A model generated the notes under the pieces. It worked only from the letters and a program-made list of their open reading frames with translations, was not told the origin of the DNA and did not search any database. A program made the translations under genes and the position numbers. Shown piece by piece: positions 38,513-47,338 of a stretch of DNA of 64,000 nt. Positions within the stretch are counted from its first letter, which is position 1, and the number at the start of each line of letters is the position of its first letter. Source of the stretch: Chrysomallon squamiferum (taxonomy: Eukaryota > Mollusca > Gastropoda > Neomphalida > Peltospiridae); NCBI GenBank assembly GCA_012295275.1, contig CM022679.1, positions 16,179,842 through 16,243,841 of the forward strand, read 5' to 3'.

Positions 38513-40960
38513 TTCTTCATGTTTTTAAATTGTGGAAAAACAAAAAGTCCAAGTGTAATTTATACTGTTTTAAATGACTGTTTTATTTATAAATCATTAC
38601 CAATTATGATGATGATGATGATGATGATCTATGATCTAATGATAATAGAAAGATAATCTTATTGATGATGATGATGATAACATCATTTGAAATAATAGTA
38701 TCTTTAAATAACATCATTTAAAATAGTCACTGACAGACTGAGTATTTGATTTTCTGCAGTTTTAAAGTTATTATTAATATCAGTTTATTTTAACTTATAA
38801 TAAATATTATGAGTACATATTTTTATTTGTTTGTTTTGTATGTGGCAGTGCTGACGTATTTGTAGCAGCAGCATACATCAACCCAAACAGTGACACTGGG
38901 TACTCAATCTACACAACAGAGACGTTAGCCAGTGTGCTGAATCAAAACTACAGCGGAAAACAGGCAGATCTCGACTCCCTGCATGTCACTTCTATCAATG
39001 TATGTATTTTACACTGTTCATTTTTATTTGTTTTGTTTTAATTATTACTATTACTTGTAATGTATTTTATTTTATTTTATTTATTCTGTTTGAGTTTATT
39101 TTTATTATTATTTTTCAGTTTTTATTTTTGCTTCATATTATTTTTATTAATTGCTTCTGCTGTTTTTTTTATTTTTTTAACTCATTTTATATTTTTATTT
39201 TTATTTTTATTTAATTATTATTATTATTATTATTATTATTTGATGTGATTTGAGTTTAATTTGGTTTCATCACTATTAATATTTAGCATAATTTTTTTAT
39301 TACTTCATGTTATTTATCATATATAAACTTATTTATTTTATGTAATTTTTAAAAAATTATTTTTTTTATTCAATATTAATTATTTAAATTATTTTTTATA
39401 TAACTTTTTTTTTAAATATTGTTTATTTAATTTAGTTTATTTCTGGTAATAATTTTATTTCATGTTATTTTATTTATTTTTATTTTTACCTGTTTTTATT
39501 TCATGTGATTTGATTTTAAATACTGAATTTTATTATTTTTTAGTTAATTTTTCAACTTTATTATTATTATTAGGTTGTTTTATTTTATTTTATTTTTATC
39601 TTTTTTTTTTTTTTTTTAATTCCATTTAATTTAATTACTCAAATATATTGCCATAAATATTTTTTTTAGAATATTTTTCTGGTTTCTTTCCTTTTTTTAA
39701 AATAATTTTTAAACTATTTTGTTTTTTATTTGCAAACCTTATCAGATATATTTTTCTTTAATTCTTTCTCTTGCATTTTTCTTTTTTCAAGAACACATTT
39801 TATTTTGTAATTTTTATTTTTTATTTTTATTAATTTTTTTTTAAGTGAATGTAAGAAAGTAAAAGAAAACAAAAAGTTTATGTTGGTTACTTAAATCCTT
39901 TCTTGTATTTTCTGATTTACCTTTTGATAATTATCTGAAACTGTCTTGTAAACAAACCTTTATCCTTTTTCAGCCTGGAAACAAAACAAACAAAAAATAA
40001 CAGATACATTGGCATTTATTCTGTTTTTATTAGCAATAGTATTAATATTTAATTATGATTTGATCTATTCCTGGAAACAAAACAAATAATATATCTAAAC
40101 TACTTTTTATACCTTTTTATTTCATTTGATTTGATTTCAAAATACTTGCTAATTATTTTATTGTTGTTGCTTTTTTATTGCAGCTGTCAGAAGACGGTTC
40201 ATCATTCTTGACTCAAGTTCCTGTTCTAGCTGTGCTTATTATTGTCATTCTCCTTGTTGTAATGGCACTCATCTTGTTCTGCATCGCCTGCTACTGCATT
40301 GCAGGATCGTAAGTCACTGACAGCCTTATTTACAAATATTCTAATACTGTATTTGTGATCACTGTTCTCTATGTTTTAAATTCATTTTTTACTTTTACTG
40401 AATCTCTTTTTCACTTTACTAATCATTTGAGTAATTATTTGTTACAAATATTTGATGTTGTGTTTTTGGATCCCATAAGATGTTTGTGTTTTGTGGAGGT
40501 TTTTATATTTGTTTCTGTTAAAAGCATATTTGGCAGATGATTGTGCTGATTGTGATAGTATGTGTGTTGTTGTTTTTTCAATGTGTAAATGAACATATTT
40601 AGATATATTTGTTTTGGATACTTTTTAATTTAAGGCTAATATTATAATCAAAATATACATTAATTTATTTTTCTTATTTTTACAGCAAAAACAGGAAGAC
40701 AGAGAAAGCAACAGCAGGTACAAAACATACTAAAAATGGAAAATACCAGTCTCTGAATATTTATTTTTTATTTTTTTCACTTTATAATTAATCAAGCTTG
40801 GTCATAAGAAATTATTAGAATAAATTAATAACTAGGAACTAAATAAAAAATTTATATTTTTATTTTTTCATATTACATTGTCATTTAAGATATTAATAAA
40901 ATAAAATAACAGTGCTGTGCAATGCAAGCATCTAATCTTATTCTTAATTGATCAGGGGAG

Positions 40961-41004
<44 letters not shown>

Positions 41005-41112
41005 TGTTATTATTAGTTATAATTATTTTTTATTGTTATACTTATTACTATCAATTAATTCATCTGTTGTTTTTCAGCTCAGAGAACATACATCTATCAA
41101 GAGGTGAGAACA

Positions 41113-41170
<58 letters not shown>

Positions 41171-41904
41171 CCACACACACCTTGTAAAATTGAGTTAATA
41201 ATTCCTTAAAACCTATTATGATTAAATTATTCAAAAACTTTGTACATATATTAAAATCTTACTCTTAACTTGTTTAATAGTTCTAGCTTTAAAATATTTC
41301 TTACAAATTATTAAAATGCAATGCTTGGTGGTATTCTAGTGTTTTTTACCTTTTTTAATTTGTTTTTTAAAGCTAATATTGTAACAATGTGTCTGGTTTT
41401 CAGCCTGTGATAGAGGAGGCAAAGGCTGCAGTTGAGAGGGAGCCAGAGAGACCCCCTGCGGCACTTCCACTCCAGCAGGCTCAGCCTGTGTATGACAACA
41501 AAGCCTTTGTCCCTGAAGATGAGTATGCTGTGGTTCAGAAGAAAAAATCAAAACCAGTTGCTGCTGCTGTCCCAGTCCTGGCAGATCCACTGCCTCGCCA
41601 CGAGGAGGGGCCAATACCAGTGATTGAAACCTACCCAGTAGATGACAATGATGATCAGTCTCAACCACCCCCCAGAGTCTATGAGGATCAAGGCCCTGTT
41701 ATTGAAACCTACCCAGTGGAAAACCCTGCAGAGCTGCCCCCACCTGCTGATTTCCTGATAGAGGAGCCTGGTGACATTGAGGTTGAAGTCAAAGATGACT
41801 CTCCACACTCCACCCCAGTGTCAACACCTCGACAGACTCCACGACACTCTCCATCACCACGCCCAAAACAGGAAGAAGAAATGGATACTGAAATCAGAGA
41901 CTAA
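13104..41904 (+). CDS. Cadherin B, complete 14-repeat CDH23/PCDH15-like cadherin gene
   Basis: I place 39 coding exons from ATG 13104 to TAA 41902. All phases match except for one extra base in exon 36954-37205. The protein has about 1,891 residues: signal peptide, 14 EC repeats, a membrane-adjacent domain (about 1555-1664), a transmembrane helix (about 1675-1704) and a roughly 187-residue tail. The membrane-adjacent segment [19 protein letters not shown] resembles the region preceding the membrane in CDH23 and PCDH15. There are no EGF or laminin domains and no catenin-binding tail, so it is neither a classical nor a Fat cadherin. A role in calcium-dependent adhesion or microvillar/stereociliary-type links is inferred from that family. 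Defects: a decayed linker exon at 17242 and the frameshift near 37010. Either this copy is damaged or the sequence has indel errors. The head-to-head partner is cadherin A. Confidence 0.88.
13180..14060. repeat. 26-bp minisatellite in cadherin B intron 1
   Basis: About 33 units alternating cacagtgtattatatagaca-gtatag and cacagtgtattatacaggca-gtgtag. It starts about 35 bp after the start exon's donor and holds no exon. Confidence 0.9.
14352..15693 (+). CDS. Cadherin B EC1 (exons 14352-14441, 15070-15209, 15640-15693)
   Basis: Reads [20 protein letters not shown], then [18 protein letters not shown] (calcium DPD) and [18 protein letters not shown]. The first intron uses a GC donor (GTAG|gcaagt at 14442), because only that join restores TPVGTV and the frame. 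The expected linker exon (DVNDN-type) should follow. The only candidate, at 17242, is broken. Skipping it keeps the frame into the exon at 17843. Confidence 0.85.
16270..17021. mobile_element. 752-bp nonautonomous DNA element with terminal inverted repeats and TA target duplication
   Basis: The left end CCGTATATACTT and the reverse complement of the right end, CCGTATATACTT, match exactly for 12 bp. Weaker similarity continues inward (TATAAAGTCGA against the TGTAAGTCGA words). TA flanks both sides (16268-16269, 17022-17023). No transposase reading frame is present. It is less AT-rich than the surrounding intron. A TA duplication fits Tc1/mariner- or PIF-type transposition. The family is not assigned. 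Confidence 0.7.
17242..17330 (+). pseudogene. Decayed exon for the EC1-EC2 linker of cadherin B
   Basis: After a good acceptor (tatgtttgcag) the frame reads [10 protein letters not shown] and then hits TAA at 17275. Ignoring one base in GATGATTAAC (17269-17278) gives [16 protein letters not shown], which is a cadherin linker. After that it dissolves into T-rich sequence with no donor. The intact homologous exon in cadherin A (7996-7907) is 90 nt, phase 0 to 0, and encodes [11 protein letters not shown]. So this is the right exon in the right place, damaged by a +1 change and by loss of its 3' end. A sequencing error could explain the first defect but not easily the second. Confidence 0.7.
17360..17430. 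repeat. (TTTTA)n microsatellite beside the decayed exon
   Basis: About 13 units of ttatt/ttta directly downstream of the T-rich stretch where the broken EC1-EC2 linker exon loses its reading. Confidence 0.85.
17843..19463 (+). CDS. Cadherin B EC2 (exons 17843-17959, 18597-18731, 19350-19463)
   Basis: Begins [24 protein letters not shown] and QSCETF supply a Cys pair matching cadherin A EC2. The strand motif is KPLDFETR and the linker is [12 protein letters not shown]. The exons are 117, 135 and 114 nt, all phase 0, matching cadherin A's 90, 135 and 129. Confidence 0.85.
17975..18445. repeat. 31-bp minisatellite after cadherin B exon 17843-17959
   Basis: About 15 units of tttattacattttatgtgtcacctgtgttca with variants. 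The exon's frame runs on through the array, which makes a 201-residue open frame that is not a protein. Confidence 0.9.
19080..19185. repeat. (CTT)n-(ATT)n compound microsatellite
   Basis: ttcttc words at 19090-19126 pass into about 17 tta units to 19182. Confidence 0.9.
19350..21256 (+). CDS. Cadherin B EC3 (exons 19350-19463, 20018-20096, 20627-20748, 21056-21256)
   Basis: [35 protein letters not shown] and the linker [12 protein letters not shown]. Junction phases are 0, 1, 0. The exon lengths (114, 79, 122, 201) track cadherin A's (129, 82, 134, 204). Confidence 0.88.
19500..19990. repeat. Degenerate 20-30-bp repeat (ttacattatacaatatagtg type)
   Basis: Diverged units with gttaca, cacaatata and tagtgca words fill the intron between exons 19350-19463 and 20018-20096. 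Several open frames cross it and none is supported. Confidence 0.7.
20097..20460. repeat. TG-rich low-complexity tract
   Basis: tgtgtgtt, tgtctgtg and tgtatgt words form a GT-biased tract in the intron after exon 20018-20096. Cys/Val-rich frames are artefacts. Confidence 0.85.
21056..24882 (+). CDS. Cadherin B EC4-EC5 (exons 21056-21256, 22755-22910, 23193-23360, 24273-24346, 24615-24882)
   Basis: EC4: [20 protein letters not shown], linker [12 protein letters not shown]5: [34 protein letters not shown], linker [10 protein letters not shown]. Phases are consistent (0, 0, 0, 2, 0). The intron after 22910 holds CA repeats. The one after 23360 is filled by a donor-carrying minisatellite. Confidence 0.88.
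21295..22490. repeat. 34-bp minisatellite in cadherin B (about 35 units)
   Basis: Units of acctgacaagtaattctaag + tgacaatagtgttt, and a second type with acctaacaactacttctaag. The two unit types are interspersed on the left and homogenised in blocks near 22030-22280, which suggests recent local expansion. Confidence 0.9.
23331..24060. repeat. 57-bp minisatellite made of the 3' end of cadherin B exon 23193-23360 plus its donor
   Basis: The unit aatactcttatagaaactg-tatca|gtaagt-ataattaacatgtaaacacaaccag contains 23 exon bases, the donor and intron start. The true donor is at 23361. Donor copies follow at 23418 and about ten further sites to about 24007. Using any of them would read GTA AGT ATA ATT AAC ATG TAA, a stop. 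Confidence 0.92.
24615..27917 (+). CDS. Cadherin B EC6-EC7 (exons to 24882, 25274-25422, 25602-25671, 26596-26668, 27203-27387, 27791-27917)
   Basis: EC6: [31 protein letters not shown], linker [13 protein letters not shown]7: [35 protein letters not shown], linker [11 protein letters not shown]. Both linkers carry N or K where the DxND Asp usually sits. Phases 0, 2, 0, 1, 0, 1. Confidence 0.88.
27791..30999 (+). CDS. Cadherin B EC8-EC9 (exons 27791-27917, 28235-28377, 28853-28985, 30006-30206, 30833-30999)
   Basis: EC8: [36 protein letters not shown], linker [12 protein letters not shown]9: [32 protein letters not shown], linker [10 protein letters not shown]. Phases 1, 0, 1, 1, 0. A minisatellite with repeated decoy acceptors precedes the exon at 30006. 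Confidence 0.88.
29430..29998. repeat. 43/54-bp minisatellite with repeated acceptor-like sequence before cadherin B exon 30006
   Basis: About 12 units of tctcgtgtatttgacaatta-cagtttcagtgataat with a tail atgcga or gctctgataattatatga. Each contains ttacag and tttcag. The true acceptor, gactattacag at 30005, has the same ending. Confidence 0.88.
30240..30370. repeat. Degenerate ttatgttatatta repeat
   Basis: Pentamer/decamer words of tgtta and ttata in the intron before exon 30833. No exon is seen in 30207-30832. Confidence 0.75.
30833..33697 (+). CDS. Cadherin B EC10-EC11 (exons 30833-30999, 31915-32064, 32524-32646, 32963-33146, 33462-33697)
   Basis: EC10: [28 protein letters not shown], linker [13 protein letters not shown]11: [23 protein letters not shown], then ANLRGQAG in place of the LDRE motif, and a linker [10 protein letters not shown] with no acidic residues. 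The EC11-EC12 junction is therefore predicted calcium-poor. The acceptor region of the exon at 31915 is amplified upstream. Confidence 0.88.
31051..31125. repeat. (CT)n microsatellite
   Basis: About 37 pure ct units, 50 bp after the donor of exon 30833-30999. Confidence 0.9.
31240..31914. repeat. 67-bp minisatellite made of acceptor plus 5' end of cadherin B exon 31915-32064
   Basis: About ten units, each with tgtgtatttcacag| and then AATACTTATAACCAGGAGAT-ACCTGAAAACA, copying the first 31 exon bases. One unit (near 31511) is shortened to about 47 bp. The true exon begins at 31915, because only there does the frame run on into [17 protein letters not shown] 67-bp unit shifts the frame, so an upstream acceptor would cause premature termination. 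Confidence 0.92.
33173..33270. repeat. (GT)n-(TTTG)n microsatellite
   Basis: A gt run from 33180 to 33240, then six gttt units, 30 bp after the donor of exon 32963-33146. Confidence 0.9.
33462..36521 (+). CDS. Cadherin B EC12-EC13 (exons 33462-33697, 34280-34480, 35100-35207, 35631-35760, 36249-36521)
   Basis: EC12: [29 protein letters not shown], linker [12 protein letters not shown]13: [32 protein letters not shown], then SRRRRST, then linker [10 protein letters not shown]. The RRRR at 36395-36406 fits a furin-type convertase site. The last exon ends TATGGAT|gtaaat, phase 1. Confidence 0.85.
33793..34034. repeat. (GT)n and, 120 bp on, (CA)n microsatellites
   Basis: A gt run at 33799-33866 and a ca run at 33991-34033 in one intron. 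They are mutually complementary and could form a stem in the transcript. Confidence 0.85.
34985..35058. repeat. (GT)n microsatellite just upstream of exon 35100
   Basis: A gt run with two interruptions, ending about 40 bp before the acceptor. Confidence 0.9.
36954..37205 (+). CDS. Cadherin B EC14 exon with a +1 frameshift
   Basis: From the acceptor the frame reads [18 protein letters not shown]. After 37009 the cadherin reading continues in the next frame ([33 protein letters not shown]). The observed length is 252 nt, but the flanking phases (1 in, 0 out) require 251. One surplus base lies in GATGGATTCC (37007-37016). The previous exon ends in phase 1 and the next begins in phase 0 (IFVTSPGS), which supports one inserted base. 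Confidence 0.75.
37703..37750. repeat. (GT)n microsatellite
   Basis: A pure gt run in the T-rich intron before exon 37863. Confidence 0.9.
37863..38999 (+). CDS. Cadherin B membrane-adjacent domain (exons 37863-37951, 38339-38428, 38849-38999)
   Basis: About 110 residues: [52 protein letters not shown], then [18 protein letters not shown]. It has no EC motifs. The alternating strand and helix pattern and its position just before the membrane match the membrane-adjacent domain of CDH23 and PCDH15. Phases 0, 2, 2, 0. The assignment rests on pattern similarity, not on an alignment score. Confidence 0.7.
38066..38145. repeat. (CTT)n-(ATT)n microsatellite
   Basis: About 17 ctt units followed by att units, between exons 37863-37951 and 38339-38428. 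Confidence 0.9.
39000..40183. other. T-rich intron of cadherin B before the transmembrane exon
   Basis: 1.18 kb of ttta/tttt-dominated sequence without exon signals. It includes att runs at 39217-39240. No feature beyond low complexity is seen. Confidence 0.6.
40184..41904 (+). CDS. Cadherin B transmembrane helix and cytoplasmic tail (exons 40184-40308, 40686-40717, 41078-41103, 41404-41904)
   Basis: The helix [18 protein letters not shown] is followed by CIACYCIAG and the basic stop-transfer SKNRKTEK. Two tiny exons (32 and 26 nt) encode the juxtamembrane part. The last exon encodes a Pro/Glu-rich tail with the motif VIETYPV twice (near 41620-41640 and 41699-41718), a Ser/Thr-Pro cluster ([19 protein letters not shown]) and the end MDTEIRD. 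There is no beta-catenin site and no obvious class I PDZ ligand. The TAA is at 41902-41904. Confidence 0.88.
40963..41168. repeat. (ATT)n and (CA)n microsatellites around the 26-nt exon 41078-41103
   Basis: att units at 40967-41003 and a ca run at 41124-41167. They bracket the very small juxtamembrane exon. Confidence 0.85.
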
Positions 41905-43045
41905 ATTCCATTATTTTTTCTTTCTTTTTTTATTAATAAGTAAAATGAACTGCTTGCAGAAACTGTTAATCAGTGTTCTAGAAATATTTTGATGCTTCCA
42001 TAACTTTTATTATTTTTATTTGTGTTTATCTTTTTTTAATCTGTTTTGAGTATGATTGTTTGTAATTTTCAAATTAAAATTTTTTAATAAGTATTCTTTA
42101 CTATTTATCTAATATGACAACAAAACCTGTCAATTGAAATCACAGTGCATTTAACATTTTTTTTAATTATAATTATTATCATTATTATTATTATTATTTG
42201 TTTGTTTTAATCTGGTTCATTGATTTTCCTTCTCTTTTGTAAGTATTGTTAGTTTAGTGGTTTCTTTCTAAGGTATGTGGGGTCGTGGGAAGGTTATTTG
42301 CTTTAATCTGCAAAACAACATAATTATATTTAATAACATTCTTTTAATTTTTTAAATGGAGAGTCATTTGTTTGCTTTATACTGCAAAAGATTTTTGTAT
42401 TTATGTCATTTTTATTTAATTAAAATGCCAACAAAAAAAAAAAAGACATCTGCATGTAAAAATTAATTTGTACAAAATAAATAAAGTATAATTTAATGAT
42501 ACATTTGCAGATATTTACTATCAAAATTAAAACAAAATCTGTAGTAATAATCACTTTAATATTAAGGATTTTACAGAGTCTACTGTTAGTTTTATGCATT
42601 TCTTGTAAATACAATTTTATCCATGTTATGATAAATATTTTAATGTATGTTTCATGTCTAATTCAAATTTTTCATTTTTCATTTTTTATTTCTCATCTGA
42701 GGTTCTTATTACTTTATTTATTTTATTTTGTTATTGTTATTATTTAATCTTATTATTATTATTTTTATTTTTATTTTTATTTATTTACATTTTTTATCAT
42801 AATTTTTATTTTATTTTGTTATTTGTTTATTATTATTTCTACATTTTTAACTGTTTATTTTTGTTTTTTTGTTATATCTCCTGTTATTATAAATTTTATT
42901 AGACATATAACTAATAATACTTATGCAGATATATGTGTTTGTTAGAGTTTTCAGTCTATGCATTAGCTGTAACATAGAGTGTAATATTATATACCTTTGT
43001 ATAGAACATTTTGTATGACACCAATAAATACTATTTTTAATAACT
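41905..43045 (+). other. Cadherin B 3' UTR with polyadenylation signal
   Basis: AT-rich sequence after the stop with no exon signal. AATAAA at 43023-43028, followed by a T-rich stretch and tgttgtttgtgtt (U/GU-rich downstream element), is the best end. Earlier aataaa occurs near 42477. Confidence 0.55.
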
Positions 43046-43429
43046 TGTTTTGTTGTTTGTGTTAATGTGTGTACATCTTCTGTGATATATTTATTAAAAA
43101 GAAACTATAGCAGGGGGAGCTATATCAAAATGAAGCTTATGAATATGGAATATGAATATTTCTATAAATCAGTACCCTTAAACATTGATCCCAGAAGTGA
43201 CTGAAAAGTAACAGTTTATTAAAAGTACTGGCATAAAATGAAAACGAAAAATAACCGGTTTTTAATGTTCTTTTTTTAAATTATTAATACTGAAGATGAA
43301 GGAGAGAAAAAGCTGGAAAGTAGCAAAATGACCCCAGAACAAAAATGTGAAGCTACACTTCTTAATAAAGTGTAAGAAAAAAAATCCTATTTATATACTT
43401 CTTTTATTCATTTCATTATGTTTATCTTT

Positions 43430-43508
43430 ATTCTTCTGATTTTTCTTCTTCCTCTTCTATTATTATTATTATTATTATTTTCTTTCATTTATTTCTATTT
43501 TTTCTTTC

Positions 43509-43547
<39 letters not shown>

Positions 43548-44276
43548 GTTACTTTCATTTATTTCTATTTATTTATTATTATTATTATTTCATATTGCTA
43601 ACAATATTTTTTTATCTACGACTAACTAATCCCAACTAATAAAATAAATACAAAAATAAAATAATTAATAATAATAATAAATAGATATATGGAAAATTAT
43701 GTGGGGGGTGAAAATTAAAAAACAAAAAAACAAAAAAACATTCGGCGTTCCCTTCCTTACCTCCCTTTAACTTTCGTCGTTTTGTTTCTGCGGCAAAAGC
43801 CGTTTTTTTTTCTTCTTTCTCTCACTTTTCATTTTTCCATATGGTATTTGCATATGTGTGTTTGTGTGTGTGTGTGCGTGCGTGCATGCAGTTAAAATTA
43901 CTACTACTGCTGCTACAATAATAAAATCAATAATAATAATAATAATAATAACAATAATAATAATAATGTAGATAATAGATACATTTTTATCCTTTCTATT
44001 CTTTCTGTAGTCAATAAAATAATAAGTAACTAAATAAGACATGCTGTTAGATGACGTTTCTTTCAACTCATATTATTATTATTATTATATCCCTGAACAG
44101 AACTATTTCTTCAATTTGATCACGTCAGTTTTGTCTTAAATCGAATGGAATCCCAGCTTTACCATTCTTAAAGCAAATGGCTTAATCACCTAGCCGTTGT
44201 TAAACGGGTTTTGGTGTCTCTGTTATTCGTTTTATTATGTTTATCTTTCTACTTCTTCTTTTTCTTCTTCCTCTTC

Positions 44277-44325
<49 letters not shown>

Positions 44326-44430
44326 TTCTTTCATTTATTTCTATTTTTTCGTTCTTTACTTCATAATGTTTGTAATATTGTTTTATTTAGCAATAAACTA
44401 ATTCCTCGCGCAGTTAAATACTGGAAAAGA

Positions 44431-44460
<30 letters not shown>
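43430..44460. repeat. Duplicated ATT-rich segment in the intergenic region
   Basis: A block with tttcttcttcctcttctatt, an att run and tctttcatttatttctattt appears at about 43,437-43,505 and again at 44,255-44,350. (AATA)n/(ATT)n tracts (43925-43970, 44425-44465) lie between and after. Confidence 0.7.
44088..44215 (-). mobile_element. tRNA-derived SINE copy 1
   Basis: On the minus strand it has a box A-like CGGCTAGGTGATTAAG, then GCTTTAAGAATGG and a box B-like CCATTCGATTT. It ends ttctgttcagggata and runs into a (TAA)n tail. It is about 83% identical by eye to a second copy at 44937, whose tail is a different simple repeat, which is typical of SINE 3' ends. Confidence 0.6.
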
Positions 44461-44467
<7 letters not shown>

Positions 44468-44936
44468 ATAAACAGGTATATAAAATTATCAAAAATAATG
44501 ACAATTAATTTCTGTACATTTTGTATTTATTAGCGGAGTTTTTCTTTTTTCTTTTTAGCATTTTCTTTTCTTTATTTATTTCTATTTCTTTTTGTTTGTT
44601 TGGTTCTTATATATTTATTCTCTTTTATTTTTATTTTTATTTAATATAATAACAGTTTTATAGCTAGTATTTTTAAATTAGTATTTTAAATGTTTTAACT
44701 ATTTGTTGTTTTTTGTTGTTAATAAAAAATATTTCACGTATTTTCTTTTCGCTTTTACTTCATATTCTTCTTTTTATTATTTTTATCATCATCAGTTTAT
44801 TTATTTATTTTTATTAATATTATTATATCTGGTTTCTTTTTCCTTAATTTTAATTTTTATTTATTATTTATTTTGTTTTTTGTTGTTGTTATTATTAGTA
44901 GTATTAGTATTAGTATTGTTGTTGTTGTTGTTGTTG

Positions 44937-45065
44937 TATCCCTAAACAGAACTATTTCTGCAATTTGACCACATCAGTTTTGTCTTAAATCGAATGGGAC
45001 CCCGGCTTTACCATTCTTAAAGCAAATGATTTAGTCACTTAGCTGCCGATAAACAGGTTCTGGGG
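44937..45065 (-). mobile_element. tRNA-derived SINE copy 2
   Basis: Minus strand: GCAGCTAAGTGACTAAATC (box A-like), GGTAAAGCCGGGGTCCCATT, CGATTTAAGAC, ending ttctgtttagggata with a (CAA)n tail. It corresponds to copy 1 along its whole length. Confidence 0.6.
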
Positions 45066-45340
45066 TTGTTGTTTGTTTCGGAGTTTCGTTTTTCATTGCT
45101 AATCAAAAGATCCACGGTTCTGAAAACAGTAGCGAGGAAAGGTGTGAAAGATCGACTGGACGGGTTAATTGGGTCTTAATTAATCCGGTTAACACACACA
45201 AAGGACCGCTGAGTGGGTAGTGTTAAGAAAATCGGAGTTGTTAACTTTTAACGTTAAAAGATTTCCAGGTGGGCTAACTTCAGTCAATCTTGGAAGCATG
45301 AGATAATTGAAAATTAACGTCAGAAATAATATTTTTAATT

Positions 45341-45386
<46 letters not shown>

Positions 45387-45586
45387 GTTTTGGATTGGAT
45401 TTTGATTATATATATATATTAAACGTTAATAATATCAAACTTTCTATTTATGTTCATTAATGTAATTGTGTAATTAGTACTATTATTATTATATCGTTTG
45501 ATGGAAACTATAGAAAATGTAATTCACATTTTGTTTGCGCTTTGACAGCAGTTTGTTGCAAATAATAAACCTAGCTGAAAATTTCT

Positions 45587-45692
<106 letters not shown>

Positions 45693-45699
45693 TTTCTAA

Positions 45700-46080
45700 A
45701 ACCACAAGTCAGAGAATTCCAGTTTTCTACGTACTCAAGACATACTAAAGCTTGATATACGATGGATAACGTTTCAACTTAGCGGGAAAGGTAACCTAAC
45801 GGGTCACATGATCAGTCTGGGTTGGCGAGGTCGAATTTGCATGGCTCGTTCTGTTTGAGTGAAGTTGGTCTTGTGGATATATTCATCACCTTCTTGAATC
45901 ATTACAACCACTTGAGGTAAAGCAATCTGCAACTGCACTTTATTCTGCTCGAGATCGTATGTTATTTGCGACAGTGTGTTCAGTACTCTGCCGCACGTGA
46001 AATTGTTCCTATACTGTCTGTTTACTGTGTGTGTATTCAATATGGATGACCTAGCTATTGGTTTTATAGGGCAGGTGTAA
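45700..46080 (+). promoter_or_regulatory. Likely promoter / first exon region of the TET gene
   Basis: The segment is richer in CpG and less repetitive than its surroundings. It has two plus-strand donors: CTTGAG|gtaaag at 45917 and GGGCAG|gtgtaa at 46075. ATG at 46042 gives MDDLAIGFIGQ up to the second donor, in phase 0, compatible with the 3.45-kb TET exon (phase 0 start) but not with the exon at 48710. It could therefore be a noncoding exon, an alternative start exon, or unrelated. Confidence 0.35.
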
Positions 46081-47306
46081 GATTATGAGATTGCGTGCAT
46101 CTGCGCACGTAATCATAGATTTCGACTTTTTTACTCTTTTGTTTTAAATATTGGAAAGTGTTAATGAACCGTTAATTAGATAACACGTCTGCACTCTGTC
46201 AAACGATTAACGGGAGGAGGGGAGTAACGGGTTTTATTTAGCACGTATTTCATGATCGGTCTTGAGTAATGCTAAAAATAGATTCTGCTCCATTTCAGAC
46301 AATGAACGTAAAATTTCTATATACTTCTGATGCGTGATTTAGTTTAATCTTTAGAAAAATTATTGATCCATCATGACCTAGCACTTGTTAAACTCTTTTG
46401 TTTTATACATGTGTTAATAAAATGTCTGTAGCCAGTTAAGGAAGTGACTATTAAAGTTTCAGTTGCCAACACATTTAATTTTATTCTGCTGATCTCTGCA
46501 CAGTAACGTGGAAGAGAATATATTAACTGTGGACATTTTAAAATTATTATTATTATTTATTTGTTGGAGATGTTAGCTATAATGTTCCCACAAAGATGAA
46601 AATTAATAATAATAATAATAATAATAATAATCTCCTGCACAGATTAAAAAAAAAAGAAGAAAATTAATAATAATATATTATAGATCTTATATATTTTGTT
46701 TGATTTCTTCAGACCACCCACTCAACAGATTATAATAACATTGATAATTATTTTAAAAGTGCAGTACTCAAGGGTACAAAATCCACATAAATAATAATGA
46801 GCAAGAATAATATCCTCATTTTTATATACTGTACCTTAAATTTCATTTTCCAGTGTTATTTACAATATTTAAATTAAAACAGTGTCTTTCTAATAAATGT
46901 ACTTTTGTTATAACACTGATACAGATTTTTATGCGTATAAAGAAAAAAACACTATCAAACAAAAAAACAAAAAATCTGTTCTAAGTTTTTAATTTTTTTT
47001 ATTTATTTATATTTTTTCTCCGAACAAATCAAATGTTACCTCGATGGAAAACCCAGTTATTTATAGAATCCTATTGATCGAGGTTTGTTGTAACATACGG
47101 TAGAGTGTGCTTACGCTAAAGAGGTTTAAGTCAAATTTATGATTACGACAAATTTTGTTATGTTACAGCTGCGCATTCGATAAACATGCACAGTTCAAAT
47201 ATAACTTTAGTCTGTTGAATAGCATGGCAGTGTTGCAGTTTTCAGCGACTTGATGAATGGTCAAGATTAGAATTAACTTGCCAAATGTAAAATTTGATAT
47301 TGCTGT

Positions 47307-47338
<32 letters not shown>

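Noticed and set aside
45804-46040. 78-residue minus-strand open frame near the TET promoter
   Set aside because: No domain, no paralogous exon and no splice context. It lies in a GC-richer control region where chance frames are longer.
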